From Porticoccus sp905181945 (GTDB taxonomy: Bacteria; Pseudomonadota; Gammaproteobacteria; Pseudomonadales; Porticoccaceae): 64,000 nucleotides of DNA. Made by a program: the position numbers and the translations under genes. Shown one piece after another: positions 34,679 through 43,023 of the stretch (positions are counted from its first letter, which is position 1; each line of letters starts with the position of its first letter). The notes under the pieces were generated by a model. It ran no database searches. It was not told where the DNA came from and saw only the letters and a list, made by a program, of their open reading frames with translations. Location of the stretch: assembly GCF_047729555.1 (NCBI RefSeq), contig NZ_CP159825.1:1116001-1180000 (forward strand), in the 5' to 3' direction.

Positions 34679-35881
34679 ATGCCTATGAAGTCACAGTTTG
34701 CTCATAAAAGATCACCAATAGTCTCTTTTCTTCTTGCTTTGACTATGTTGGCGTTTGCTGCCTGTAGTGTTCAAAAAGTCACAAGCACTGTCGTTATGCC
34801 GCTTAACCAGCAGCCTGTTTCAGCACAAAGACTGCATCCGCTTGATATTGCCGTATTGCCTTTTAAAACTCCCCTTAAGGGCTCACAAGAAAATATCAGC
34901 CCAGCGACCTCTTCTTCTGCGCGTAATGCTGAAGGGCTTTTCTTGGCTAATCAGTTAACATCAACCATTCAAAAAACATCAGCATGGGGCGCAGTACGAT
35001 CGATTCCTAGTCGTGAAACAACTGTAGATGTATATGTGGAAGGCAAAATCATTAACTCTGATGGTGAAAAATTAACCTTAGAAGTCAGCGTATCAGACAC
35101 TAGCAACCGACTCTGGTACACCAAAACCTATACGCAGAGCGTAGGCTACTATGCTTACAAGAATACTATGGAACTTTACCGTGACCCTTTTCAGAATCTA
35201 TTTAACAGCATAACAAACGATTTGGTACAATATCGCCACGAATTATCTTCTGTTGATGCAAGAAGATTATCCACAATTTCCAGCTTAAGATTTGCCCGTG
35301 ATTTTTCTCCAGAAGCATTTGGCTCACATATAAAAGAATCTTCATCTGGTGAATTTCAAATCATCCGGCTTCCTGCAGAAAATGATCCTGTTCTGACTAA
35401 AATATCAGAAATTCGAGAAAGAGATTATTTATTCGTAGATACTATGCAAGGACATTATGACGCCTTCTCAGGGCGTATGAAAAAACCTTACCAATCATGG
35501 CGCCAAGCCACTCATGAAGAAATAAGCTCTGCACGAGAGCTTAAGCGTCAATCTGTAACTCGAACTATTGGGGGAATTGCTGCTGTTATTGGTGGAATTA
35601 TGGCCTCTGGAAGCGGAAATGGTTCTGCGCAATCTGCCGGTGCGGTGGCAATTGGAGCCGGGGCTCTTTTGGTTAAAAGTGGTTTCGAGAAAAGAGCTGA
35701 ATTAAAGATTCATGAAGATGTACTGGCTGAACTGGAGCAATCCTTAGAGGCAGAAATTGAACCTCGTGTAATTGAACTAGAGAATCGCACAGTAACCCTT
35801 ACAGGAAATGTAGAGGAACACTACAATCAATGGAGATCTCTTTTGCGAGAAATATATAAAACTGAGCGCGGCGAGATCTAA
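34679..35881 (+). CDS. Lipoprotein with CsgG-like N-terminal part and Gly-rich hydrophobic segment (operon gene 3)
   Basis: 400 aa from ATG 34679, four bases after the previous stop; the longer open frame to 34559 lies inside gene 2 and is unlikely. Lipobox LAFAAC with Cys29, +2 Val. The mature N-terminal part has HPLDIAVLPFKTPL, the sort of beta-strand seen in CsgG/FlgT-type proteins, then VDVYVEGKIINSDGEKLTLE. Residues ~300-345 form a Gly/Ala-rich hydrophobic stretch (GGIAAVIGGIMASGSGNG), possibly membrane-interacting, before a helical C-terminus. The comparison to CsgG is weak. Function unknown. Confidence 0.78.
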   Translation: MPMKSQFAHKRSPIVSFLLALTMLAFAACSVQKVTSTVVMPLNQQPVSAQRLHPLDIAVLPFKTPLKGSQENISPATSSSARNAEGLFLANQLTSTIQKTSAWGAVRSIPSRETTVDVYVEGKIINSDGEKLTLEVSVSDTSNRLWYTKTYTQSVGYYAYKNTMELYRDPFQNLFNSITNDLVQYRHELSSVDARRLSTISSLRFARDFSPEAFGSHIKESSSGEFQIIRLPAENDPVLTKISEIRERDYLFVDTMQGHYDAFSGRMKKPYQSWRQATHEEISSARELKRQSVTRTIGGIAAVIGGIMASGSGNGSAQSAGAVAIGAGALLVKSGFEKRAELKIHEDVLAELEQSLEAEIEPRVIELENRTVTLTGNVEEHYNQWRSLLREIYKTERGEI

Positions 35882-35886
35882 TCTAA

Positions 35887-37389
35887 ATGAACGATACTGA
35901 TGGCACCAAGCCACACTCTGAATCCATAAACGCCACTAATGTTCCTTTAACTAGAAATACCATCAGTGTAGCTGAGTCTATTCCTTGGCAGCAAAGACGC
36001 AGCACTATTATTGCTCTAGGTGTCAGTTTTTTTCTGGCACTAGTAGTCATATTTGCGCTCCCCTTTTTGATTCAGAAGCCCACAGAGTCTGAGCTGCAAA
36101 TAGAAAGTCAGCACAGACAGACCCCGTCTTTAAAAGAATCCCCCTTTGTAGATGCGCAGCTATTGAAGGCTCGACGAAAATCGCAAGACAGTCTCAGTAA
36201 ATTTCTTGCTAGCCAGGATTTTCTTGAAAGTAAAAATGTTCAGCTATGGGGTAAAAAGGTATTTGAGAATGCCCTAGAAATAGGAGCCAAAGGAGACCTC
36301 TTGTATCGCCAAAGAGACTTCAAACAGGCTTTAATTTTATACGAACAAGCACGAACTAATCTTGTAGAGCTGGAAAGCCGAGTGCCTGAAGAATTATTTA
36401 TTAATCTCAAAATAGCCGAACAGGCCTTTTCTCTTGGAAATGCAACAGAAGCGAAGGAATATTATCAGCTGGCGCTCTCTATTGACCCCTCTAACACTAT
36501 CGCCCAAAAAGGCTTAGAGAGAGCTTATTTTTTAAATGAAGTTTTGGCGCTGCTCAAGCAAGCCAACAATGTCCTTGAGGAAGGAGATCTTAAGCAAGCA
36601 CAAGAAATTTTTCTGAAAGCCGTCAATCTTGACCCTTTGAGCGAAGAGGCTATAAGTGGAGCTAGCAAGGTTTTACATCTTATTACAGAAAACCAATTTA
36701 TCGATACCATGAGTGCCGGCTATCAAGCGCTAGAAAATAACCAACTCAACGGAGCCATACGGTCATTCCAGAAAGCGCTAGAACTAAAGCCTAAAAATTC
36801 AGGGGCCTTTTTAGGCTTAACTCAGGCACAATCATTATCGATCCAGAAAACTATTAAGACTCAACTAAGTACTGCTTCATCGCAAGAAGCACAGGAAAAA
36901 TGGCATCAAGCCATAGGGAGCTATGGAGCCATCTTGGCGAAAAATAACTCATTGATAGAAGCACAGCTAGGCGAAAGCCGCAGTAAATCTAGAGCCAATC
37001 TAAGCGACGCTATAGACATTATTCTAGCATCCCCTCTTAGGCTTGCATCACCAAAAGTGTATGAACACGCTAAAAAATTACTGGACACTGCACAGAAAAT
37101 CAAACTTTCAGGGCCCAAGCACACGCAACAAACTAATCAGCTCAGTCAGGCTCTTGAAGAATCACAAGTGGTTCTATCGGTGCAGTTCCGCTCAAACGAC
37201 TCCACTACAATAGTACTTTTGAGGCATGGTATGCTTGGATTATTTAAGGAGAAACAATTATCACTTCAGCCAGGGGATTATATCGCGCTAGGCAGCCGAA
37301 AAGGCTATCGTGATGTGCGTCTTGAATTCAGAGTGACGCCAGAAAAAATGCCACTCAGCGTAGAGATTGCATGTGAAGAGAAAATTTAA
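35887..37389 (+). CDS. Membrane-anchored periplasmic TPR protein (operon gene 4)
   Basis: 500 aa. A short cytoplasmic N-terminus, one TM helix at residues ~39-62 (TIIALGVSFFLALVVIFALP), then a periplasmic domain. At least four TPR-like pairs: GDLLYRQRDFKQALILYEQA, FSLGNATEAKEYYQLALSID, EGDLKQAQEIFLKAVNLDP and ENNQLNGAIRSFQKALELKP. The last ~60 residues are beta-rich and include LQPGDYIALGSRKGYRDVRL, reminiscent of a PEGA-like end. Five bases after gene 3; its stop TAA shares a base with the ATG of gene 5. Likely a scaffold. Confidence 0.85.
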   Translation: MNDTDGTKPHSESINATNVPLTRNTISVAESIPWQQRRSTIIALGVSFFLALVVIFALPFLIQKPTESELQIESQHRQTPSLKESPFVDAQLLKARRKSQDSLSKFLASQDFLESKNVQLWGKKVFENALEIGAKGDLLYRQRDFKQALILYEQARTNLVELESRVPEELFINLKIAEQAFSLGNATEAKEYYQLALSIDPSNTIAQKGLERAYFLNEVLALLKQANNVLEEGDLKQAQEIFLKAVNLDPLSEEAISGASKVLHLITENQFIDTMSAGYQALENNQLNGAIRSFQKALELKPKNSGAFLGLTQAQSLSIQKTIKTQLSTASSQEAQEKWHQAIGSYGAILAKNNSLIEAQLGESRSKSRANLSDAIDIILASPLRLASPKVYEHAKKLLDTAQKIKLSGPKHTQQTNQLSQALEESQVVLSVQFRSNDSTTIVLLRHGMLGLFKEKQLSLQPGDYIALGSRKGYRDVRLEFRVTPEKMPLSVEIACEEKI

Positions 37390-39491
37390 TGACAAAAAGA
37401 AAAGATACTGAGTCAACATCCCGCAAGCAGTCTGCATCAAGCGATGAAAAGCTTATTCCTGTAGATTTTCAACCGATACAAGATGCGGTCAAAGGCTCCA
37501 ATGTCTCATTCAAACCATTAAGGTCAAGTGTTACGCTCGGGCTCTTAATAAGCACTCTAGCAATATGGTTTCTTCTCACAGCAAAATCAGTAGTTATCTC
37601 AGTTGCCCCTCCTGCAGCCCAGCTCAATATAAAAGGGGGTTTCAGTTTCCCTTTAGCTGATCATTATCTAGTACGGCCGGGGAGCTACACAATTGAAGCA
37701 TCAACTGATGGCTATATTGATCTAAAACACCCTTTTACTATTGGCGAAGATGACCATACAGTAATAAACCTAAGCATGGAAAAGAAGCCAGGCCACCTGC
37801 ATTTAACCACTCATCCTGAGGGAAGTGAGATTCTTGTGGATGGAGAATTTATTGGAGTTGGCCCTTTTACAATAACCCCGCTATCTTCAGGGCCGCACTT
37901 GTTAGACATCAGAGCGCCTCGCTATATCCCTAAAACTGTAACTGTAGAAATAGAAGGGCTGGATCGCCAGCAGGATCTACATGTTAGCCTTAAGCCTGAC
38001 TGGGGGCATATAGAATTTAGCTCTTCGCCACAAGGTGGAACGATACGGGTCAGTGGGCAAATTATCGGAAAAACTCCATTCTCAGTACCAGTTCTATCAA
38101 GCGGAGAGGTCGTTACCATTACATACCCTGGCTATAAACCATGGAGTAAAAAATTATCTATAAATGCAGGCGATATCCTGAAGATACCAGAAATAGAACT
38201 AGTACCTGCTGACAGCATTGTAGATCTAAGCACTATGCCATCTGGAGCGACAATTACAATAAATGGCGAATACAGAGGCAATACCCCCAACACTGTTTAT
38301 CTCGATGCTGATAGGAAGCATAATATTTCCGTTTTTCTTAATGGTTACTTGACCCAAAAACACTCCGTATCACTGGCGTCAGGAAAAAGAAAGAATCTGT
38401 CTTTAGAATTAATTCCTAGCATAGGTGCTGTCAAAGTACTTGTGTCTCCAAAAGATTCCACAATATGGATTGACGGAAAATTACTAGGTATTACAGGCGA
38501 AACCCTACGGCTGCCGTCTCGTCCGCATCTCATGGAAATCAAAAATTCTGGCTATGTCAGCTACAAAAAAGTTATCACACCACAGCCTCAGTTAGAACAA
38601 GTCATCCAAGTTCAACTGCTTACAAAAGAAGAGCATTATTGGGCAAGCATTCCAGTAGAGATTACAAGTCCAGGGGGGCAGATCTTGAAACTATTCAAGC
38701 CAAAGGGTACTTTTACAATGGGAGCCCCTAGGCAAGAAGTCGGCCGAAGAGCAAATGAGGTATTAAGAAAAGTAAAAATTACACGCCCTTTTTACTTGGC
38801 CGCCAAAGAAGTGACTAACGATCAATACTGGCAGTATAAGCAGCATAGCTCTCGTCATGCCGGCGGCAAAACTTTAGATCGACCAAAGCAACCTGTGGTG
38901 AGCATTAGCTGGGAACAAGCGGCCTTATACTGTAATTGGCTCAGCCGGAAAGAAAAACTACTTCCGTTCTACATAGAGAGTGCTAATAAAATTACCGGTT
39001 CAAACATTAGTGCTACTGGTTATCGTTTGCCTACAGAAGCCGAATGGGCATGGGCTGCCAGGTCTTCAGGACCAGACAATCAGTCAGAAAATTTACATAA
39101 TAACTTTCCACCTAAGGACAAAAGTGGCAATTTTGCTGACATCAGCGCAGCTAACATTTTAGAATCAGTCATCCCTGTTTATAATGACGGACATTCTACT
39201 ACAGCGACAGTAGGGAGCTTTAACCCCAACAAAAAAGGTCTGTACGATCTAGATGGAAATGTAGCTGAATGGGTAAACGATTACTATGGTATTAGGTTTA
39301 ATCTTGGCAATGCAGTAGAAATAGATCCTATGGGACCAAATGAGGGAGAACTGAGAGTCATACGTGGGGGTAGCTGGCGCCATAGCGATATAGCTCAGCT
39401 GCGACTATCATTTCGAGATACAGGTAATAGTGCCCGAGATGATGTAGGCTTTAGGGTTGCTCGCTACATTAAATCAAAAGATAAAAAATAA
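37389..39491 (+). CDS. Membrane-anchored PEGA-repeat protein with FGE/SUMF1-fold domain lacking the catalytic cysteines (operon gene 5)
   Basis: 700 aa. Cytoplasmic N-terminus of ~47 residues, TM helix 48-64, then five PEGA-type beta repeats (about 68-130, 135-202, 206-272, 276-342, 346-411; for example EGSEILVDGEFIGVGPF). A formylglycine-generating-enzyme-like domain follows (about 433-695) with GYRLPTEAEWAWAAR, GLYDLDGNVAEWV, VIRGGSW and DVGFRVAR. In true FGE a cysteine pair lies between GGSY and the GFR motif; here that stretch (RHSDIAQLRLSFRDTGNSAR) has no Cys. The only Cys in the domain is Cys515. It is therefore probably a binding fold, as in GldK/GldJ or other non-catalytic SUMF1 proteins, facing the periplasm. 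Confidence 0.88.
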   Translation: MTKRKDTESTSRKQSASSDEKLIPVDFQPIQDAVKGSNVSFKPLRSSVTLGLLISTLAIWFLLTAKSVVISVAPPAAQLNIKGGFSFPLADHYLVRPGSYTIEASTDGYIDLKHPFTIGEDDHTVINLSMEKKPGHLHLTTHPEGSEILVDGEFIGVGPFTITPLSSGPHLLDIRAPRYIPKTVTVEIEGLDRQQDLHVSLKPDWGHIEFSSSPQGGTIRVSGQIIGKTPFSVPVLSSGEVVTITYPGYKPWSKKLSINAGDILKIPEIELVPADSIVDLSTMPSGATITINGEYRGNTPNTVYLDADRKHNISVFLNGYLTQKHSVSLASGKRKNLSLELIPSIGAVKVLVSPKDSTIWIDGKLLGITGETLRLPSRPHLMEIKNSGYVSYKKVITPQPQLEQVIQVQLLTKEEHYWASIPVEITSPGGQILKLFKPKGTFTMGAPRQEVGRRANEVLRKVKITRPFYLAAKEVTNDQYWQYKQHSSRHAGGKTLDRPKQPVVSISWEQAALYCNWLSRKEKLLPFYIESANKITGSNISATGYRLPTEAEWAWAARSSGPDNQSENLHNNFPPKDKSGNFADISAANILESVIPVYNDGHSTTATVGSFNPNKKGLYDLDGNVAEWVNDYYGIRFNLGNAVEIDPMGPNEGELRVIRGGSWRHSDIAQLRLSFRDTGNSARDDVGFRVARYIKSKDKK

Positions 39492-39525
39492 AGATAGAAT
39501 AACTAATAATAACTGGGGCAGCAGG

Positions 39526-39789
39526 ATGAAATCCTATTTCATTTTATTACTATTATCAGGACTCAGTCCTCTCGTTTTTGCGAAAGATGAGCAATCAGCA
39601 CAGATGTCTAACCCTCAAGCAGTAAAACCAAAAAACTCCGAAATAGCCATTTCGAGAGAATCTAATCTGAAATCAAGACAAAAAGTAACGCCGCCAAACG
39701 CTGCCAACAATAGAATATTAGAGCGAGAATTCAGCCCTAGCGAAGAAATTTCTGAAGATCTACCAATTCCATTTCCCGTGGACATTTAA
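39526..39789 (+). CDS. Small secreted protein (operon gene 6)
   Basis: 87 aa from ATG 39526, which has GGGG/CAGG upstream and begins a clear signal peptide (KSYFILLLLSGLSPLVFA, cut before Lys-Asp). The mature part, about 68 aa, is polar and Pro/Asn/Ser-rich with an acidic end (SEEISEDLPIPFPVDI); probably disordered. The frame is open upstream into gene 5, but that part lacks sense as a leader. No cysteine, so not a lipoprotein. Position between the PEGA/FGE protein and the channel subunit suggests a small periplasmic linker or regulator. Confidence 0.7.
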   Translation: MKSYFILLLLSGLSPLVFAKDEQSAQMSNPQAVKPKNSEIAISRESNLKSRQKVTPPNAANNRILEREFSPSEEISEDLPIPFPVDI

Positions 39790-39803
39790 GGAGTTCTAAT
39801 CAT

Positions 39804-40607
39804 ATGGAAACAAAAGTCTCATCAGAATTCATGTATCAGGTTTTTTCACTGATTCTGGCGCTAATTGTAGTGCATACAATATACTTGGCACTCATTCGTC
39901 CTAATGCAAATATTCTACTAGAGCAACAGTTAGCCAAAGAAGAGGCCGGGGAACCTTATGTGGCTGTAAGGTCATTTTATATTGTAGTAAAAGACTATGA
40001 ACAGGAAGCCTGTTTTATATTGATGATTTGGGCCTGCGCCATCATGGGCTTCAAGGCAAGAAGTACCATGGATGAGCGTAAGTTACTCAACCAAAAATTA
40101 TTAATAGCCACTGAAGGAACACGAATATTGCCCGAAGACGCACGCCAAATATCTCGTCCTATTCAAGCATTAGCCCCCACTCAGAAGGCATGCCTTATTC
40201 CAAGAGTACTTCTGACTGCGCTGCATCGATTTGAATCTACAAGGAATATCCAGGATGTCTCCAGCGCTGTCAGTGAAGTCCTAGACAAAGAATCTGATCG
40301 ACTAGACTCAGAATTATCTATGGTGCGATATATTGCATGGGCAATCCCTTCAATTGGATTCATAGGCACTGTTAGAGGTATTGGAGAGGCATTAAGTCAA
40401 GCGCATAAAGCGATTGAGGGCGATATCGCAGGAGTTACAGCAAGCCTGGGAGTAGCATTTAACTCTACTTTTATCGCATTGGTAATAAGTATTTTTCTGA
40501 TGTTTATCGTACACCAGCTGCAACTAGCACAAGAAAGACTGGTTCTAGATACACACAATTACTGTGATAGTAATCTAGTCCGCCACCTTAAAACAGATCC
40601 AGTATGA
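39804..40607 (+). CDS. MotA/TolQ/ExbB-type proton-channel subunit (operon gene 7)
   Basis: 267 aa inner-membrane protein. Hydrophobic segments at ~11-31, 68-84, 174-196 and 210-236, with a large cytoplasmic loop of about 90 residues between the second and third. The third carries the family signature AIPSIGFIGTVRGIGEAL, the fourth VTASLGVAFNSTFIALVISI, both lined with the conserved small and Thr/Ser residues of this channel family. Relatives pair with a single-TM partner (MotB, TolR, ExbD) holding a membrane Asp. No ordinary partner is encoded here; the two VWA proteins downstream carry a matching helix. Confidence 0.9.
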   Translation: METKVSSEFMYQVFSLILALIVVHTIYLALIRPNANILLEQQLAKEEAGEPYVAVRSFYIVVKDYEQEACFILMIWACAIMGFKARSTMDERKLLNQKLLIATEGTRILPEDARQISRPIQALAPTQKACLIPRVLLTALHRFESTRNIQDVSSAVSEVLDKESDRLDSELSMVRYIAWAIPSIGFIGTVRGIGEALSQAHKAIEGDIAGVTASLGVAFNSTFIALVISIFLMFIVHQLQLAQERLVLDTHNYCDSNLVRHLKTDPV

Positions 40608-40649
40608 CAAAAAACTAATAAAAAAATTGATTAGGTTGAAAATTCTGGT

Positions 40650-41957
40650 ATGAGCGACAACATGGGCACAGCAATCATAGAACTTAACGACTCTGGGCAC
40701 TGCTGCAGAAATAGCAAGGGTGAGGTATTTGTCAGCCCCGGTTACGCTTTTTTAACTAATAAAGGTATTGATACTGGAGATATCGCTCGACTAAAAAGCT
40801 ATTTGTCGCCACAGCAAAGTTTCAATCAATTTTGGCGCCAGCTAAGTCTATCTCCACTTGCTCACTCTACAAACAAGGTTAGGCATAATGGAGATCTAGC
40901 ATTCCAACAATTGCTCGACTTACATAAAGAGCTCGGCCACCCAAATGAAGTTATATTCGCTATTCCGGGAAGCTTTGATCGTGAACAGCTATCTATAATC
41001 TTAGGTTTAATTCAGGCGACCCCCTTCAAATCGATCGGTTTTGTGGACTCAGCTGTCGCAGCTGTGTCTCAACTGAAATTCACGGAAAAATCTAATAGCA
41101 AAAAATATCTGGTACATCTAGATATTCAGTTACATCAAATCGTTTTTACTCGTCTACTTGTTAGCGAACACTACAAAGAAAGAGTGCATGTTGAGGTTGT
41201 TCCCGATGTAGGGCTAAAAAATTTCTATGATGACTGGGCAAAATATATTGCTAACAAATTTATTCAAGAGTATCGATACGATCCTCTTCATACAGCAAAA
41301 GGAGAGCAGCAGCTCTACAACCTCTTACCAGGTTGGATAAAGGAGCTATGCGCAAAAAAAGAGGTAACGATTGTTCTTGACAGTCCACAGGGAAACTACC
41401 AATTAATACTGAATCTGGATGATCTTTTAACGAGAAATAACGAGAAAATAGCCCAACTAAAACAAAAATTCAGTGCTATCGTGCTCGAAGGTGATTTGTT
41501 ATTTGCTAGTCATAGGACAAGATTGCTACCCGGTCTCACTGAGCAACTAGGAAAATTTCATATATTGCCAGAAAATTCTGCTGTTTTAGGGTGCCTTCAG
41601 CACCTTAACGATATCAAGCAGGATCATGAAGATATCTTTCTTGTCACCAAAATAGCCAATCAAGATCTGTCCGCAGTCGAAGAATTTTCTCAGTCACCCG
41701 AAAACACCCCAACCCATGTCCTCTATCAAAATACAGCTCTAGCAATAGGAAAAATATTATACATTAGTACTCATGGGACACTTCTCGCATTCTCGCAAGG
41801 GCGCGCAACCAAAACGTTTCTTTCCTATAAAAATGGTAACGTATACCTAACAACTAAAGAAATAGACCTAGCAAAAAAACATCAAAATAACCCACTCAGG
41901 ATAGGCGAGAGTATTGCAATTAGGTCCCAGTCTTTTCAGCTGATCGAGGTAATTTAA
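40650..41957 (+). CDS. Degenerate actin/Hsp70-fold protein (operon gene 8)
   Basis: 435 aa, no signal peptide or TM helix, so cytoplasmic. The layout follows an ASKHA fold: N-terminal strand AIIELNDSG where Hsp70 has its phosphate-1 loop, then VIFAIPGSFDREQLSIILGL and SIGFVDSAVAAVSQL (comparable to the Hsp70 segments ending in EPTAAAL), LVHLDIQLHQIVFTRL at the phosphate-2 position, and AIVLEGDLLFASHRTRLLPG near the adenosine site. Key Gly residues of the nucleotide loops are missing, so ATP binding is doubtful. An actin-like cytoplasmic member beside membrane scaffolds recalls PilM in type IV pili; this is analogy only. Confidence 0.65.
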   Translation: MSDNMGTAIIELNDSGHCCRNSKGEVFVSPGYAFLTNKGIDTGDIARLKSYLSPQQSFNQFWRQLSLSPLAHSTNKVRHNGDLAFQQLLDLHKELGHPNEVIFAIPGSFDREQLSIILGLIQATPFKSIGFVDSAVAAVSQLKFTEKSNSKKYLVHLDIQLHQIVFTRLLVSEHYKERVHVEVVPDVGLKNFYDDWAKYIANKFIQEYRYDPLHTAKGEQQLYNLLPGWIKELCAKKEVTIVLDSPQGNYQLILNLDDLLTRNNEKIAQLKQKFSAIVLEGDLLFASHRTRLLPGLTEQLGKFHILPENSAVLGCLQHLNDIKQDHEDIFLVTKIANQDLSAVEEFSQSPENTPTHVLYQNTALAIGKILYISTHGTLLAFSQGRATKTFLSYKNGNVYLTTKEIDLAKKHQNNPLRIGESIAIRSQSFQLIEVI

Positions 41958-41958
41958 G

Positions 41959-43023
41959 GTGGTTCGCCCGAAACGCAAGATAACTACTTTTAGTTTATCT
42001 TTTTTGGATATTATGGCCTGTGGATTTGGGGCTGTTACCCTTTTATTTCTGATACTTAAACATAACCCTATTGCTAACGAATCAACTGACCCTTTACTTG
42101 TTACTGAAAAAAATCTTCTTCAAGAAGAAATTCAAGTAGGGACAGCTGACTTGATAGCATTAAAAAATAGTTTAAAGGATATAGAAAAATCCTACACTGA
42201 AGCTCTAGGTTTATCTAACGAGACCATAACTAAAATTCAAGAAGCTGACTTAGAGTTAAGCGTGCAATCTGACCCAAAACAAGAGATTGCTATATTAAAA
42301 AAACAACTCATTGAACTGCAGGAAAAAACAAAGCACTTTAAAGAGAAAGCTGTAGGGGAAAATACACGACATTTTTCAGGGGACGGGAAACGGCAATATC
42401 TTACCGGTCTAAAATTAGGCGGCAAGCGCATCGTAATTCTAGTTGACACTTCAGCCAGCATGCTTTCAGACTCTATTGTTAATGTAATACGTCGTCGTAA
42501 TATGAGTGATGAGTCAAAGAAAATCTCCCCTAAATGGCAGCGAGCCGTCAAAACAACAGAATGGCTAATAGCTCAGATGCCTGAAGCAAGCCAATATCAA
42601 ATTTATACCTTTAATAACTCATCAGGCTCAATTAATCATGACGATGGTGTTTGGCGCAATACTCGAGATAAAGCGGGCCTAGACAATTCAATTAGCCAGC
42701 TAAAAAAGATTGTTCCTGCTGGAGGCACTAATTTATCCAAGGCATTTAAGGCGTTAAAAAGTTTCAACGCTCCTCCGGATAACATATTTTTAATCACAGA
42801 TGGTCTGCCCACCCAGGGAAACAAGAAGCAAAAGAATATGACCATATCCGGCATAGATCGCATACAGTTATTTCAGGAATCTTTAAAGGAACTACCATCA
42901 AGAGTCCCTGTCAATATACTATTATTTCCAATGGAAGGAGATCCTGCTGCAGCCGCCAGTTATTGGAGGTTAGCAATATCAACTAACGGGTCATTCATAA
43001 GTCCTTCGCGAGATTGGCCATGA
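41959..43023 (+). CDS. VWA-domain protein with ExbD-like TM helix (operon gene 9)
   Basis: 354 aa, GTG start directly after the gene 8 stop. Basic N-tail, then TM helix ~13-34 in SLSFLDIMACGFGAVTLLFL with Asp17; a coiled coil at ~45-130; VWA domain from ~155. All MIDAS elements are present: DTSAS (163-167), GGTNLSKAF and ITDGLPTQG, so metal-dependent ligand binding is expected. N-in topology puts the VWA domain in the periplasm. The pattern of Phe-Leu-Asp at the start of the helix fits the PFIDVMLVLL pattern of ExbD/TolR. Paralogue of gene 10, whose ATG overlaps this stop. Confidence 0.88.
   Translation: MVRPKRKITTFSLSFLDIMACGFGAVTLLFLILKHNPIANESTDPLLVTEKNLLQEEIQVGTADLIALKNSLKDIEKSYTEALGLSNETITKIQEADLELSVQSDPKQEIAILKKQLIELQEKTKHFKEKAVGENTRHFSGDGKRQYLTGLKLGGKRIVILVDTSASMLSDSIVNVIRRRNMSDESKKISPKWQRAVKTTEWLIAQMPEASQYQIYTFNNSSGSINHDDGVWRNTRDKAGLDNSISQLKKIVPAGGTNLSKAFKALKSFNAPPDNIFLITDGLPTQGNKKQKNMTISGIDRIQLFQESLKELPSRVPVNILLFPMEGDPAAAASYWRLAISTNGSFISPSRDWP

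Noticed and set aside
37389..39491. Active formylglycine-generating enzyme for sulfatases
   Set aside because: Catalytic Cys pair absent and no sulfatase gene in the window.
40650..41957. Functional DnaK-type chaperone
   Set aside because: Nucleotide-loop glycines and the substrate-binding domain are missing.
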